Source: Candidatus Mediterraneibacter pullicola
GTDB lineage: Bacteria > Bacillota > Clostridia > Lachnospirales > Lachnospiraceae
Reading direction: 5' to 3'
Length of the DNA: 64,000 nucleotides
Assembly (NCBI GenBank): GCA_019117065.1
Contig: DXAK01000008.1
Coordinates: 124,001-188,000 of the forward strand
Program-made: the position numbers and the translations under genes
The notes under the pieces: model-generated
What the model saw: only the letters and a program-made list of their open reading frames with translations
Told to the model about the DNA's origin: nothing
The model's database searches: none
Shown here: positions 6,568-15,858 of the stretch, piece after piece
How the letters are laid out: every line of letters begins with the position of its first letter
How positions within the stretch are numbered: position 1 is the first letter of the stretch

Positions 6568-8955
6568 CTATCCGATCAGGGACGGCTGGTTTAAAATTCC
6601 CGCCAGCACGCCCGTGGGAATGACGAACTTTGGCATCCCCATATTCCCAGAAGCAACCTCATATTCATCAAACACGATGACCAGCTCATTGCTGTCATTG
6701 ATGTAAAAGTTCTGGTCCCACGCGATGGACTTAAAACATTCGTCATCCGACCAGATGCCGCCGGGTATATAGTAATCCCCGGTCCCCGCGTCCACCTGCG
6801 CCTGCATCTGGCGCAGGACTTCCGCGCTAATAACCCCCATGTAATCGCTGCCTTCGGCGAATAAATCCCGCAGTTCCACCACTTCGCCGCTCTGCTTGTC
6901 CAGAACGAACCAACGGCAGTACTCTCCCGAACCACCGGCATTGATGGTGCCGACGAATCGGATTGCCATGAGCTTTTCGTCATCCCGCATCACGTCATAG
7001 GTCACGTCCATGCCCACATATCCATTGTACTTTCTGTTGGCATACCACTGGAATTTTTCCTTCATCTGCGCGACGTAGGCCTCCATGCGGTCGTTTAAAT
7101 CCTCTACGCCCTCGGACAGATCCAATTCTTCCTGTTCTTTTTTTTCTTCCTGCTCTTCCGTCTCTGCCTGCTCCGTCTCCGGCACGGCAGCTGTCTCCGC
7201 TTCCTCCTCTTCTTCCTCCGGGGTTCCCGTCTCTAAAGATATCTTCCCGCTCTTTAACATATCAAGAAGCTTCTTGTCATCCTCTGTCAGAGGGGAAGCT
7301 TCCCCCGTCTTTGCTTCCGTCTCTTCATCAGGCACTGTCTCTACCTCGCTTACCTCAACCACAGGATACTCGGCGTTAAATGAGGTATCTCCCCACTGGT
7401 AGGATTCCCCACGGACATCCGCAAACCGCGCCACATCGCCCAGTCCGGGGATCTGCTCCATCGCCTCCGCTATGGAGGGCGCACAGTTGATGAGGAAAAA
7501 CAGGGTAAGCAGCGAAAGTATCCCGCAGGTAATGCCCCGCTCCACGGCGAATCTCTTTGGCAGCGGCAGCACAGCATTTTCCTTCGCATTTTCTCCCTGA
7601 ATGGTAGTATTCCCCTGTGCCGCTTCTGTGCTCTCCTGTGGCGCCTCCGCAACGCCGAACAGCACCGCACGGAAGCGGAACTCGCCGTTCTCACATTCAC
7701 ATTGGAAGAATCCTCTGTACTTATCTGCAATCCTTCTCACACTCTTCAGTCCGATCCCGTGCCCTTCTCTTTGGGGAACGTCGGGGAAACCTTCCCTGTC
7801 AAAATGTACTTCCCCCGCGCAGGGATTATCCACGGCTATTGCCAGCTTCTTATCCTCCTGAAACTCCGCCGACAGGCGTATATACCTGTCCTTCTCCAGA
7901 AACTCCGCGCAGGCGTTTACCGCGTTCTCGATAGTATTCGCCAGCAGAATACACAAGTCAGTCCTCTCAAACGGCAGCTCATCGGGAAGACAGATATTTT
8001 CCGTCACCTTGCACCCGGCTCTCTCCGCCTTTTGAAGGGAAGCTGAAAGCACGGCATTTACCGCGGGGTCTTTACAGTAAGTCCTGCCCGCGGTCTCTGC
8101 CAGACGCCCGCTTAAGTCTCCGATATAAGCGAGCAGTTCTCCATTGTCCCCCGCCTTTGCCATCTCTTCCATAGCAAGAAGGTGATGGCGCATATCATGC
8201 CGGTACTCACGCCCGGATTCGACCTTTTTACACATGTCTTCGTACTCCTGCCGCTGGAGCTCCATCTGCCCCGCGACTTCCTTCTCCGCCGCTTTTAGCT
8301 CCGCGATATCCGATGAAACCGCAAGGACGCGGATCAGCGCAAGGAACATCGAGAACGCACTCAGAAGAAGGGGCGCTAGATTCACAGTGTTAGTGGCGGA
8401 ATTGGAAAAATAGGAGAACAAGAGGAATATCATCAGCACCGGGAAACAGAGCAACTGCCAGTTCGTCTGATTCTCCGACACGTAAGTCCGAAAAGGCTTC
8501 CTAAGGAAACGGAACACAAGGAATACGATCAGGGCTGCCGCGGCAGACATTGCAAAGAGCAACATCGTCTCCAGTCTCCAGCCCTTGAACGCGCTGCCTG
8601 CCCCCACCTCACTGACGAGGATCTTGCGCAGCAGATCCAAGATAAAATATACGGTAATGCCGACTGTCCACACCGCCATGGTCCGGTAAAACCCTGTCCC
8701 GGAAAGGATGTGCAGGCAGAGGATCGCCGGGAGATATGCCGTAAGCGGAAGGAGGGTGAGTACCCTTGTCGTATCCTGACCGGCAGCAAGAAGCATTGCC
8801 TGAATGCCCACGACTGCCGCCGCAAGTCCAAAAAGTACTGACAGGCTTATTTTCCACGAAAAGCGCGGCTTCGTCAATGCCGCACACACGATCAGGGAGG
8901 GCACAAAGACGATCCCCTCCAGCAAAAATTTTTCCACATCCGCTGCAAATACCAT
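6568..8955 (-). CDS. AgrC-like GHKL histidine kinase with C-terminal extracellular RsiV-like (DUF3298) domain
   Basis: A 795-residue protein. The first ~220 residues hold six or so TM helices, as in AgrC-type sensors. A coiled coil leads to the phospho-acceptor box EYRHDMRHHLLAM and a GHKL ATPase (N-box ANTIENAVNAC, glycine motif GHGIGLKSV). Unusually the protein continues: another TM helix (CGILSLLTLFFLINC, near residue 490), an ~80-residue Glu/Thr-rich linker, then a domain with DUF3298/RsiV motifs (VELRDLFAEGSDYM, FYINDSNELVIVFDEYE). By topology that domain lies outside the cell. In RsiV this fold binds lysozyme. Start: ATG ending at 8955, eight bases behind AGGAG. An ATG at 8994 lies directly on its own ribosome-like sequence and is less likely. 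Confidence 0.85.
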   Translation of the reverse strand: MVFAADVEKFLLEGIVFVPSLIVCAALTKPRFSWKISLSVLFGLAAAVVGIQAMLLAAGQDTTRVLTLLPLTAYLPAILCLHILSGTGFYRTMAVWTVGITVYFILDLLRKILVSEVGAGSAFKGWRLETMLLFAMSAAAALIVFLVFRFLRKPFRTYVSENQTNWQLLCFPVLMIFLLFSYFSNSATNTVNLAPLLLSAFSMFLALIRVLAVSSDIAELKAAEKEVAGQMELQRQEYEDMCKKVESGREYRHDMRHHLLAMEEMAKAGDNGELLAYIGDLSGRLAETAGRTYCKDPAVNAVLSASLQKAERAGCKVTENICLPDELPFERTDLCILLANTIENAVNACAEFLEKDRYIRLSAEFQEDKKLAIAVDNPCAGEVHFDREGFPDVPQREGHGIGLKSVRRIADKYRGFFQCECENGEFRFRAVLFGVAEAPQESTEAAQGNTTIQGENAKENAVLPLPKRFAVERGITCGILSLLTLFFLINCAPSIAEAMEQIPGLGDVARFADVRGESYQWGDTSFNAEYPVVEVSEVETVPDEETEAKTGEASPLTEDDKKLLDMLKSGKISLETGTPEEEEEEAETAAVPETEQAETEEQEEKKEQEELDLSEGVEDLNDRMEAYVAQMKEKFQWYANRKYNGYVGMDVTYDVMRDDEKLMAIRFVGTINAGGSGEYCRWFVLDKQSGEVVELRDLFAEGSDYMGVISAEVLRQMQAQVDAGTGDYYIPGGIWSDDECFKSIAWDQNFYINDSNELVIVFDEYEVASGNMGMPKFVIPTGVLAGILNQPSLIG

Positions 8956-9147
8956 ATCCTTTGCTCCTCTCACGGCTGTCATACCGTACCTCATCCTTCT
9001 TGTAACAGTTTGCCTTTTATTGACTTATTATATTTTCCGTATCCGAGATAATCAAGTTTTTCTGAATAATTTCCTTTTTTACTCATACACTTATAAAAAA
9101 CGGACTGCCGCAAACACGTCAGCCCGGTTCTTTCGGGAGGTAACTCT

Positions 9148-9582
9148 ATGGGTTCCAGAACTAAGATTGTCGTCCTGCACATGAAGGAAATCATCTACAC
9201 CGCTATCTTTGCCGCCCTCGGCATCCTGCTGATCGTCCTTCTTGTCATCATGTTCCGTTCAGGTAAGGGAGACAGCGCATACGGCGCCGAAAAACAGTAC
9301 ACTCCGGGTATTTACACCTCGACCCTTACCTTAAACAACACAAATCTTGAAGTGGAGGTATCCGTGGACAGCTCCCGCATCAACGCCATTCGGTTCTCCA
9401 ATCTGGATGAGACGGTGACCACCATGTTCCCCCTCATCCAGCCTGCCATAGAAGATATCGCAGAGCAGGTGTATGAGACCCAGTCGCTGGACGACATCAC
9501 ATTCTCAGACGACGCGCCCTACACCTCGCAGATCATACTGGACGCCATAAAAGAAGCCGTGGAAAAAGCCGCTGTCGATTAA
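9148..9582 (+). CDS. Small membrane-anchored protein with FMN-binding-like domain
   Basis: A 144-residue protein: short N-terminus, one TM helix (residues ~15-36), then an extracellular domain. The pattern YTPGIYTSTLTL ... VEVSVDSSRINAIRF ... DDAPYTSQIILDAIKEAVEKA resembles FMN-binding (FMN_bind) domains of the flavinylated type. The usual SGAT flavinylation motif is replaced by DDAPYTS, so covalent FMN attachment is doubtful. Start: ATG seven bases after GGGAGGT. It is divergent from the histidine kinase; the 190-bp gap should hold promoters for both. Role unknown; possibly part of the envelope response controlled by the neighbouring two-component system (inference from position only). Confidence 0.65.
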   Translation: MGSRTKIVVLHMKEIIYTAIFAALGILLIVLLVIMFRSGKGDSAYGAEKQYTPGIYTSTLTLNNTNLEVEVSVDSSRINAIRFSNLDETVTTMFPLIQPAIEDIAEQVYETQSLDDITFSDDAPYTSQIILDAIKEAVEKAAVD

Positions 9583-9594
9583 GACTGCGGCTTT
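9563..9594. terminator. Bidirectional terminator between convergent genes
   Basis: AAAGCCGC (9565-9572) pairs with GCGGCTTT (9587-9594) around a 14-base loop. On the minus strand it is followed by five T residues, which suits the 87-aa gene there. The plus-strand tail (CTTTCTGTGTT) is weaker. The stop codon of the FMN-binding-like gene lies in the loop. Confidence 0.65.
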
Positions 9595-9599
9595 CTGTG

Positions 9600-9863
9600 T
9601 TATCCCTCAACTATCAGATAAGTACCGTCCGGAAGGGCAAACACCTCGGAGGCTTCCTCAAGCTCCTCCGGCGCCATGCCGTCCACGTCCACCCCCTCCT
9701 CCTCAAAATATTCCCGCACTTCCTTCAGGGAATCCACGACCACCGCCATGCAGTCCTCGAGAAACGCTTCCGCCTCCTCAAGATTCTCCGCCACGGGCTC
9801 GTCAAAGAGCTGCCCCTGATTCTTAAGAAACGTCTTTAAACATTCTTCGCTGTAACCGTTCAT
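9600..9863 (-). CDS. Small acidic conserved protein
   Basis: An 87-residue, strongly acidic, mostly helical protein (LEEAEAFLEDCMAVVVDSLK, EVREYFEEEGVDVDG) with no TM segment or signal. Its C-terminal SEVFALPDGTYLIVEG looks like a short beta hairpin. I recall similar small proteins in Lachnospiraceae, sometimes labelled glyoxalase, but no glyoxalase metal-binding pattern is visible, so no function is assigned. It starts 5 bp after the HAD phosphatase stop, so the two genes are cotranscribed. Confidence 0.75.
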   Translation of the reverse strand: MNGYSEECLKTFLKNQGQLFDEPVAENLEEAEAFLEDCMAVVVDSLKEVREYFEEEGVDVDGMAPEELEEASEVFALPDGTYLIVEG

Positions 9864-9868
9864 CTCAC

Positions 9869-10534
9869 TTACTCCTCTCCTCTTATGATAGCCGTGATCT
9901 CCTCCGTCTTATCCACAAGCCGATTGGGAGACGCCGCCCTCAGCGCTTCCTTCGAGCGGAATCCCCACGACACAAGGACGGTATCCATCCCGGCTGCCTT
10001 TCCCGTCGCCGCGTCCACCTCGGAGTCCCCAATGTAAAGCGTCTCCTCAGGGCGCGCGCCGAACTGCCGCGCCATGGACAGGGCTGCCGTGGGATCGGGT
10101 TTTCTCGGGATTCCTTCCTTCTGCCCCTGCACGGCTTCAAAAACATCCTTGCCAAAGATTTCCGATACGACGTATACTGCCTGAGCGTCAGGCTTGTTCG
10201 AGAGCACCCCCAGCTTCATCCCCCGCTCCTTCATCTGCGCGAGCATCTCAAGGATACCGGGATAAGGCTTCACCTGATAGGTACAGTTGGCGTCAAAGAT
10301 CCTGCCATACGCTTCAAACGCCTCCTCAAACCGTGTGAGCTTTTCATCTCCTCCCGCCTTTAACGCCTCTTCGATCAGCACCTTCGCCCCGTTTCCCACA
10401 AACTGCCTGCACTGGTCTCGCGTAATCTGCGGCATGCCAATCTCTTTCATCGTCTCGTTTACGGAAAAGACAAGAGAACTGAGCGTGTCCGTCAGCGTCC
10501 CATCCAAGTCAAATATACATGCTCTGTATCCCAT
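9869..10534 (-). CDS. HAD-superfamily hydrolase, phosphoglycolate phosphatase-like
   Basis: A 221-residue protein with all four HAD motifs: FDLDGTLTDT (nucleophile Asp), VLSNKP (motif II Ser), the lysine in PRKPDPTAALS (motif III) and YIGDSEVDAATGKAAG (motif IV). The helical cap between motifs I and II (about residues 15-80) is of the Gph/PGMB type. The usual role is dephosphorylation of 2-phosphoglycolate or related small sugar phosphates; substrate unproven. Start: ATG ending at 10534 behind GAGGAAAC. The longer frame (35 more residues, many Gly/Arg) is not supported. It lies about 100 bp behind sigG. Confidence 0.88.
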   Translation of the reverse strand: MGYRACIFDLDGTLTDTLSSLVFSVNETMKEIGMPQITRDQCRQFVGNGAKVLIEEALKAGGDEKLTRFEEAFEAYGRIFDANCTYQVKPYPGILEMLAQMKERGMKLGVLSNKPDAQAVYVVSEIFGKDVFEAVQGQKEGIPRKPDPTAALSMARQFGARPEETLYIGDSEVDAATGKAAGMDTVLVSWGFRSKEALRAASPNRLVDKTEEITAIIRGEE

Positions 10535-10635
10535 GTTTCCTCTTCCTCCATTTCGTCCGTATCCTGCCTGCGCCCCGTCTGTATCCCCGCAAGGGCTTCT
10601 CCGTACACAGACCTTATCACGACGGAGGAAAAATT

Positions 10636-11418
10636 TCAATCTCCGAGAAGATATTTTTTCATAACCTTCAGGGCGTTCTTCTCCAGACGGCTCACCTGAG
10701 CCTGCGAGATACCGATCTCATCCGCCACCTCCATCTGGGTCTTTCCCTCAAAAAAGCGCAGGCTGATGATATACCTCTCCCGCTCGTTCAAGCGCTCCAT
10801 GGCCGCCTCCAAGGATAACTCCTCCACCCAATTGTCCTCTTTGTTTTTCTTATCGCTTACCTGATCCATCACATACAGGGTGTCCCCACCGTCACTGTAC
10901 ACCGGTTCGTGAAGGCTCACCGGCATCTGGATGGCATCCAGCGCATAGACCACATCCTCTTTGGCGATCCCAATCTCATCCGCGATCTCCTGCACGGTAG
11001 GTTCTTTCATATACTTGCGGATATATCCTTCCTTTGCATAGATCGCCTTGTAAGCGGTATCTCTTAAGGACCTGCTCACGCGCATGGGGCTGTTATCTCT
11101 TAAATACCGCCTGATCTCCCCGATAATCATGGGTACCGCATAGGTAGAAAACTTCACTAATCTGGACGGATCAAAATGATCCACCGCCTTCATCAGTCCC
11201 ACACAGCCGATCTGGAACAGATCATCTGCATTCTCACTGCTGCCCTCAAACCGCTTGATCACGCTTAAAACCAGCCTTAGATTTCCCTTGATATACTGTT
11301 CTCTTGCTTCCTCATCCCCGGCTTTGATCCGCTCGAACAGCTCCGCCTTCTCCTCTTCTTTTAAAAGCGGCAGCTTCGATGTGTTCACGCCGCAAAGCTC
11401 TACTTTGTTTACCATCAT
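10636..11418 (-). CDS. sigG: RNA polymerase sporulation sigma factor sigma-G
   Basis: A 260-residue sigma-70-family protein. The N-terminal signature NKVELCGVNTSKLPLL is typical of sigma-G and corresponds to the region bound by the anti-sigma factor SpoIIAB/CsfB in studied species. Region 2 (RLVLSVIKRF, DDLFQIGCVGLMKAVDHFD, FSTYAVPMIIGEIRRYLRD), region 3 and region 4 (EKTQMEVADEIGISQAQVSR-like helix-turn-helix) are complete. Sigma-G drives late gene expression in the forespore, so the organism is probably a spore former. Start: the first ATG of an ATGATG pair, nine bases after AGGAGG. In many clostridia sigG follows spoIIGA-sigE; here it stands alone. Confidence 0.95.
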   Translation of the reverse strand: MMVNKVELCGVNTSKLPLLKEEEKAELFERIKAGDEEAREQYIKGNLRLVLSVIKRFEGSSENADDLFQIGCVGLMKAVDHFDPSRLVKFSTYAVPMIIGEIRRYLRDNSPMRVSRSLRDTAYKAIYAKEGYIRKYMKEPTVQEIADEIGIAKEDVVYALDAIQMPVSLHEPVYSDGGDTLYVMDQVSDKKNKEDNWVEELSLEAAMERLNERERYIISLRFFEGKTQMEVADEIGISQAQVSRLEKNALKVMKKYLLGD

Positions 11419-11512
11419 CGCAAGAATCCTCCTAAGCATTTGTCTAGTTAGAATGATTCTCACTCCGGCAAAAAGATATTCCGCAAGCAGGAAAATTTTA
11501 TAAAGTTTTAGC

Positions 11513-11535
11513 CCTTGACAAATGGTATGTCAAGG
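11513..11535. repeat. 8-bp inverted repeat upstream of sigG
   Basis: CCTTGACA (11513-11520) and TGTCAAGG (11528-11535) are perfect complements around seven bases, about 95 bp upstream of the sigG start. On the minus strand the left arm supplies TTGACA, which with TAAAAC 17 bases later resembles a sigma-A promoter; the repeat could then be an operator. It could equally be the end-of-gene hairpin of the beta-CASP gene, but no T run follows. Confidence 0.4.
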
Positions 11536-11561
11536 ATTTGCGAAAGCTGCGCCTCTCCCAG

Positions 11562-13166
11562 TCAATCCTCCCACTTATCCGCCAGATTGTTGATCTGGGA
11601 TTCAAATTTCGCTTTGTCCTTGTTGGACAGTCCTTCCTTGCTGTAAATGATGTCAAGCAGGCGTTTCCCGGCGGCAACGAGACGGTCAAATGCTGTATCC
11701 GCCTTTCTCCGGGCCGGTTTTTTCGCTTTAACAGGGATACGGACACCCTCGTTAATGATCTCATTGGCGATCAGATCTGCCTCGCAGCATGGATAAGGCG
11801 CATATGCACTGTATCCAAACTTCTCTTCTACCGTGCGGGCAAATTCCTCTGTCACGGTATCCTCGCCGTGTACGACGAACACACGCTCCACCGGGGTACA
11901 GAATGCTCCGATCCACTTTAAGAGTCCGTTCATGTCCGCATGCCCGCTGACCCCATGCAGGCTTTCAATCCTCGCATGAACCTCAATGGGCTCTCCGAAA
12001 AGTTTCACGTTCTTCTCCCCCTCCAGAAGACGGCGCCCCAGCGTCCCGTTCGCCTGATATCCAACGAATAGAATCGTACATTCCGGCCGCCACAGATTAT
12101 GCTTAAGATGATGGCGTATCCGGCCGGCGTCGCACATTCCAGAGGCAGAGATGATGACCTTCGGCTTCTCGATAAAGTTAATCATTTTGGAATCATCGCT
12201 CGTAGTGGAAGTGTGAAGTCCGGGGAATATAAGAGGATTCACACCTGCGTTTACCAAGGCCATGGCGTCCTCGTCAAAACAGTCTCTCATGTTCATGGTG
12301 AACACCTTGGTCGCCTCGATTGCCAGCGGACTGTCTAAATACACGTCAAAATCCTCGTATTCCGGAAGAAGATGCCTCTCTTTGATCTCGCGGATAAAAT
12401 ACAGCATCTCCTGCGTCCTTCCTACTGCAAAAGAGGGAATCACCACATTGCCGCCCTTGTCGAACGTCTCCTTGATGATCCTTGTAAACTCTCCCAGATA
12501 GTCCGGCTTCTCCGCGGTATGGACCCGGTTCCCGTATGTAGATTCCACGACCACATAATCCGCCGCCTCCGTGTATGTCGGATCTTTGATGATCGGCTGG
12601 TCCAGATTCCCCACGTCGCCGGAAAAGACGATCTTTTTCGTCACATTTCCCTCTGTGGCCCACACCTCGATGCTGGCGGAGCCGAGCAGATGTCCCACAT
12701 CCGTGAAACAGATCTCAACGCCGTTGCAGATCCGTATGCGCTCCCCATACTGACATGGCACGAGCAGTTCAATGGCGTCCAGCGCATCCTGCATGGTGTA
12801 CACTGGCTCATACTCCGGCTGTCCTGCTCTCTTGCCTTTCCGATTGCGCCACTCCGCCTCAAACTCCTGAATATGCGCGCTGTCACGGAGCATGATATTG
12901 CACAGATCCGCTGTGGCAAAGGTTGCAAAAATCTGTCCCTTGAACCCGTTCTTTGCCAGTTTCGGCAACATTCCCGAATGATCAATGTGAGCATGGGTGA
13001 GGAACACATAGTCCACATCCTTCTCAGGGATTGGCAGACCCGGATTCTCATACAGATCCGGCCCCTGCTCCATCCCGCAATCGATCAGGATATTCTTCCC
13101 CGCTGTCTGGAGAAAATGACAGCTCCCTGTAACCTCATGGGCTGCTCCAATAAAAGTAAGCTTCAT
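11562..13166 (-). CDS. MBL-fold beta-CASP RNA-processing exonuclease/endonuclease
   Basis: A 534-residue metallo-beta-lactamase protein with the zinc motif HAHIDHSG near residue 55, further metal ligands (VGHLLGSASIE, FSGDVG), a beta-CASP insert with VVIPSFAVGRTQEML and a C-terminal RMMBL segment (GVSGHADMNGLLKW). This architecture is shared with archaeal/bacterial CPSF-like and YsiH-type RNases and indicates RNA cleavage in the cytoplasm. The last ~60 residues are Lys/Arg-rich and may contact RNA. Start: ATG ending at 13166 with GGTGAG just upstream. It is transcribed toward sigG; the gap is about 140 bp. The RNA target is unknown. Confidence 0.9.
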   Translation of the reverse strand: MKLTFIGAAHEVTGSCHFLQTAGKNILIDCGMEQGPDLYENPGLPIPEKDVDYVFLTHAHIDHSGMLPKLAKNGFKGQIFATFATADLCNIMLRDSAHIQEFEAEWRNRKGKRAGQPEYEPVYTMQDALDAIELLVPCQYGERIRICNGVEICFTDVGHLLGSASIEVWATEGNVTKKIVFSGDVGNLDQPIIKDPTYTEAADYVVVESTYGNRVHTAEKPDYLGEFTRIIKETFDKGGNVVIPSFAVGRTQEMLYFIREIKERHLLPEYEDFDVYLDSPLAIEATKVFTMNMRDCFDEDAMALVNAGVNPLIFPGLHTSTTSDDSKMINFIEKPKVIISASGMCDAGRIRHHLKHNLWRPECTILFVGYQANGTLGRRLLEGEKNVKLFGEPIEVHARIESLHGVSGHADMNGLLKWIGAFCTPVERVFVVHGEDTVTEEFARTVEEKFGYSAYAPYPCCEADLIANEIINEGVRIPVKAKKPARRKADTAFDRLVAAGKRLLDIIYSKEGLSNKDKAKFESQINNLADKWED

Positions 13167-13274
13167 AGTCTCACCAACCCTTTTCGCTTTTCTCTTATTG
13201 TACCATTCTTTTTCGCAAGGTGCAGTATTTTCTACCAGATTTTACATCGGATTTTTTCTGACACGCAGAGCGGG

Positions 13275-13484
13275 TTATTCGATACCGGTCACCTGATAAT
13301 CCTGATCCTCGACCGCCTTTTTCAAAATATCGTCGCTTGCCTCCCCGCTGAGTGTAAGAATTGCAGTTCCCTCCTCATGGCTTACCTCCGCCTTTTCCAC
13401 CTGCGGAAGAGCTTCCAGAGCCTTCTTTACCCTTGCCTCACAGTGCCCGCACATCATTCCTTCAATCTTCATTGTCTTCGTCAT
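13275..13484 (-). CDS. Possible internally initiated CopZ-like copper chaperone (in frame within copA)
   Basis: Inside the copA frame an AGGAGG (minus strand, 13498-13493 region) stands eight bases before ATG at 13484-13482. From there 69 codons encode a self-contained HMA domain starting [15 protein letters not shown], the exact size and start pattern of free CopZ. The residues before it (REKKEEIT) are just what a translated ribosome site gives. So the cell may make both the fused pump and a free chaperone from one mRNA, comparable in outcome to the frameshift-derived CopA(Z) of E. coli. Alternatively the stop codon of a former copA was lost and the ribosome site is a relic. Confidence 0.6.
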   Translation of the reverse strand: MTKTMKIEGMMCGHCEARVKKALEALPQVEKAEVSHEEGTAILTLSGEASDDILKKAVEDQDYQVTGIE

Positions 13485-15848
13485 TGTTATTTCCTCCTTT
13501 TTTTCTCTAATCTCTGTCTTGTGTACTGTTGTATGTCTCTTGTTTCTTTTCTTATCTTTGCTGCCATCGTACATCTTAAACCAATTCAGCCTCAGCGCAT
13601 TGCTGACCACGCAGAAGCTGGACAAGCTCATCGCCGCCGCCCCGAACATAGGGCTTAGCTGCCATCCGAAAATAGGGATCCACACGCCCGCTGCCAGCGG
13701 GATACCGATCACATTGTAGAAAAACGCCCAGAACAGGTTCTCGTGAATGTTACGGAGCGTCGCCCTGCTTAAACGGATCGCCGCCGGCACATCGCTTAGC
13801 CGGCTCTTCATAAGCACTACATCCGCCGCGTCGATAGCGATGTCTGTTCCCGCCCCGATGGCGATTCCCATATCTGCCCTTGTAAGTGCCGGTGCATCAT
13901 TGATGCCGTCGCCTACCATCGCTACTTTTCCTTTTTCTTTCAAGGAGCGTATAACGCTTTCCTTCCCATCGGGAAGCACACCTGCGATAACTTCATCCAC
14001 ACCCGCCTGTTTTCCAATTGCCCGGGCAGTGCGTTCATTATCCCCGGTGAGCATAACTACCCGGATTCCCATGTTCTGAAGTTCTTTCACCGCCTGGGGA
14101 CTGTCTTCCTTGATTACGTCCGCTACGGCGATAATACCAGCAAATTCTCCGTCCTTGCTGAAAAACAACGGGGTTTTCCCCTGCTCTGCCAGTCCTTCCG
14201 CTTTTTTCTTCACCTCATCTGAAATCGTAGCTTTTTCTCTAATAAATTTCAGATTTCCACCACAGAGCCATACCCCATTTAAAGTGCCTGCAAGGCCATT
14301 GCCTGGAACCGCACGGAAATCCTTCAGTTCTTCCCCGCCGTCTGCTATGTCCGGCTTTCTTTCCTCCGCCTTTAAAATGACGGCGCGGGCAAGAGGATGC
14401 TCGCTCTTCTTCTCAAGAACGTAAGCGAGAGATAGAAGTTCGTTCTCCGTCACTCCCTCTGCAGGAATCATATCCGTCACCTTCGGTTCCCCACTTGTGA
14501 TCGTACCCGTCTTATCCAATGCAACGATCTGTGTCTTCCCTGTCTCTTCTAGTGATACGGCAGTCTTGAACATAATCCCGTTCTTTGCTCCCATGCCATT
14601 TCCCACCATGATCGCCACTGGAGTCGCAAGCCCCAGCGCGCACGGACAGCTGATTACAAGAACAGAAATCCCCCTTGCAAGAGCAAATCCGATGGTCTGC
14701 CCCGCTACCAGCCACACTGCAATCGTCACAAGCGCGATTGCGATCACTGCTGGAACAAACACCCCGGATACCCGGTCCGCCACCTTTGCGATAGGCGCTT
14801 TCGTCGCCGCTGCGTCGCTGACCATCTGGATAATCTGAGACAAGGTGGTATCCTCTCCCACTCTTAACGCTTCACATTTCAGGAAACCAGACTGGTTCAA
14901 TGTGGCCGCCGACACCGTATCCCCCGCCTTCTTATCCACTGGGATACTTTCTCCGGTTAGGGCGGATTCATTGACCGCGCTGTGTCCTTCTGTGACAATC
15001 CCGTCCACGGGAATATTTTCTCCGGGTCTTACAACAAAGATATCTCCTGCCCGTACCTGCTCAATGGAGACTGTCTCCTCCTTTCCGTTTCTTATAACTG
15101 TCGCTGTCTTGGGCGCCAGTTTCATCAGACTCTTCAAAGCATCTGTAGTACGTCCTTTAGACCGGGCTTCCAGCATCTTCCCTACCGTGATCAATGTCAG
15201 AATCATCGCCGCAGATTCAAAATACAGTTCATGCATGTATGTCATCACACCGGTCATATCTGTCCTTAACTGAGCATCTATCATGGCAAAAAGTGCGTAA
15301 ACACTATATCCATAAGATGCTCCCGCCCCCAGCGCCACCAGCGTATCCATGTTTGGGGCGCGGTGAATCAGCCCCTTAACCCCGTTGATGAAAAACTTCT
15401 GGTTGATAACCATGACCGCTGTGGTGAGCAGTAGCTGAATCAGTGCCACTGCCACATGGTTGCCGTCTAAAGCCGGAGGCACAGGCCAGTTCCACATCAT
15501 ATGCCCCATTGAAAAATACATAAGCGGAATGAGAAAGCATAACGACGCAATCAGCCGTTTCTTCATCTGGGGCGTCTCCTTATCTGTAAGCGAATCTTCT
15601 GCCGCCGTCAGAGAAGATGCGCCCGCCGAAGAGCTGTTTTGAGATTTTGCGTCTTTCTCCGAAGCTCCGTATCCCGCATCTTCCACCGCCGCGATAATTT
15701 CTTCTGGAGACGCCGTTCCCTCCACTCCCATAGAGTTTGTCAGAAGGCTGACCGAACAGGATGTCACCCCCGGCAATTTAGACACAGCTTTTTCCACACG
15801 GGCGCTGCAGGCCGCGCAGTTCATGCCCGTCACATGATATTGTTCCAT
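13275..15848 (-). CDS. copA: Cu(+)-exporting P1B-type ATPase CopA with N- and C-terminal HMA domains
   Basis: An 857-residue membrane pump. An N-terminal heavy-metal domain has [13 protein letters not shown] helices follow, then the actuator loop (ALTGESIPV), the intramembrane CPC site ([12 protein letters not shown]), phosphorylation motif [13 protein letters not shown] motif (SEHPLARAV) and [12 protein letters not shown]7/TM8 signatures FYNVIGIP and [13 protein letters not shown] mark Cu(I)-ATPases. The chain continues past the usual C-terminus through a polar linker into a complete second HMA domain ([14 protein letters not shown], residues ~790-857) equal to a CopZ chaperone. The linker DNA contains a perfect ribosome site and ATG in frame. 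csoR lies 10 bp upstream, and both share the CsoR-type promoter. Confidence 0.95.
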   Translation of the reverse strand: MEQYHVTGMNCAACSARVEKAVSKLPGVTSCSVSLLTNSMGVEGTASPEEIIAAVEDAGYGASEKDAKSQNSSSAGASSLTAAEDSLTDKETPQMKKRLIASLCFLIPLMYFSMGHMMWNWPVPPALDGNHVAVALIQLLLTTAVMVINQKFFINGVKGLIHRAPNMDTLVALGAGASYGYSVYALFAMIDAQLRTDMTGVMTYMHELYFESAAMILTLITVGKMLEARSKGRTTDALKSLMKLAPKTATVIRNGKEETVSIEQVRAGDIFVVRPGENIPVDGIVTEGHSAVNESALTGESIPVDKKAGDTVSAATLNQSGFLKCEALRVGEDTTLSQIIQMVSDAAATKAPIAKVADRVSGVFVPAVIAIALVTIAVWLVAGQTIGFALARGISVLVISCPCALGLATPVAIMVGNGMGAKNGIMFKTAVSLEETGKTQIVALDKTGTITSGEPKVTDMIPAEGVTENELLSLAYVLEKKSEHPLARAVILKAEERKPDIADGGEELKDFRAVPGNGLAGTLNGVWLCGGNLKFIREKATISDEVKKKAEGLAEQGKTPLFFSKDGEFAGIIAVADVIKEDSPQAVKELQNMGIRVVMLTGDNERTARAIGKQAGVDEVIAGVLPDGKESVIRSLKEKGKVAMVGDGINDAPALTRADMGIAIGAGTDIAIDAADVVLMKSRLSDVPAAIRLSRATLRNIHENLFWAFFYNVIGIPLAAGVWIPIFGWQLSPMFGAAAMSLSSFCVVSNALRLNWFKMYDGSKDKKRNKRHTTVHKTEIREKKEEITMTKTMKIEGMMCGHCEARVKKALEALPQVEKAEVSHEEGTAILTLSGEASDDILKKAVEDQDYQVTGIE

Positions 15849-15858
15849 AATATCCCTC

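Noticed and set aside
8996..9147. AgrA-type LytTR binding site between the kinase and the FMN-binding-like gene
   Set aside because: Only a single ACAGTT-like half was seen, without the expected second direct repeat.
11418..11500. Possible sigma-G-type promoter (GAATA ... CATTCTA) before sigG
   Set aside because: The spacing is 21 bases instead of 17-18, so the match is not convincing.
12372..13658. 428-codon plus-strand frame across the beta-CASP and copA genes
   Set aside because: It is antisense to two well-supported genes and encodes low-complexity His/Arg/Leu-rich sequence without family features.
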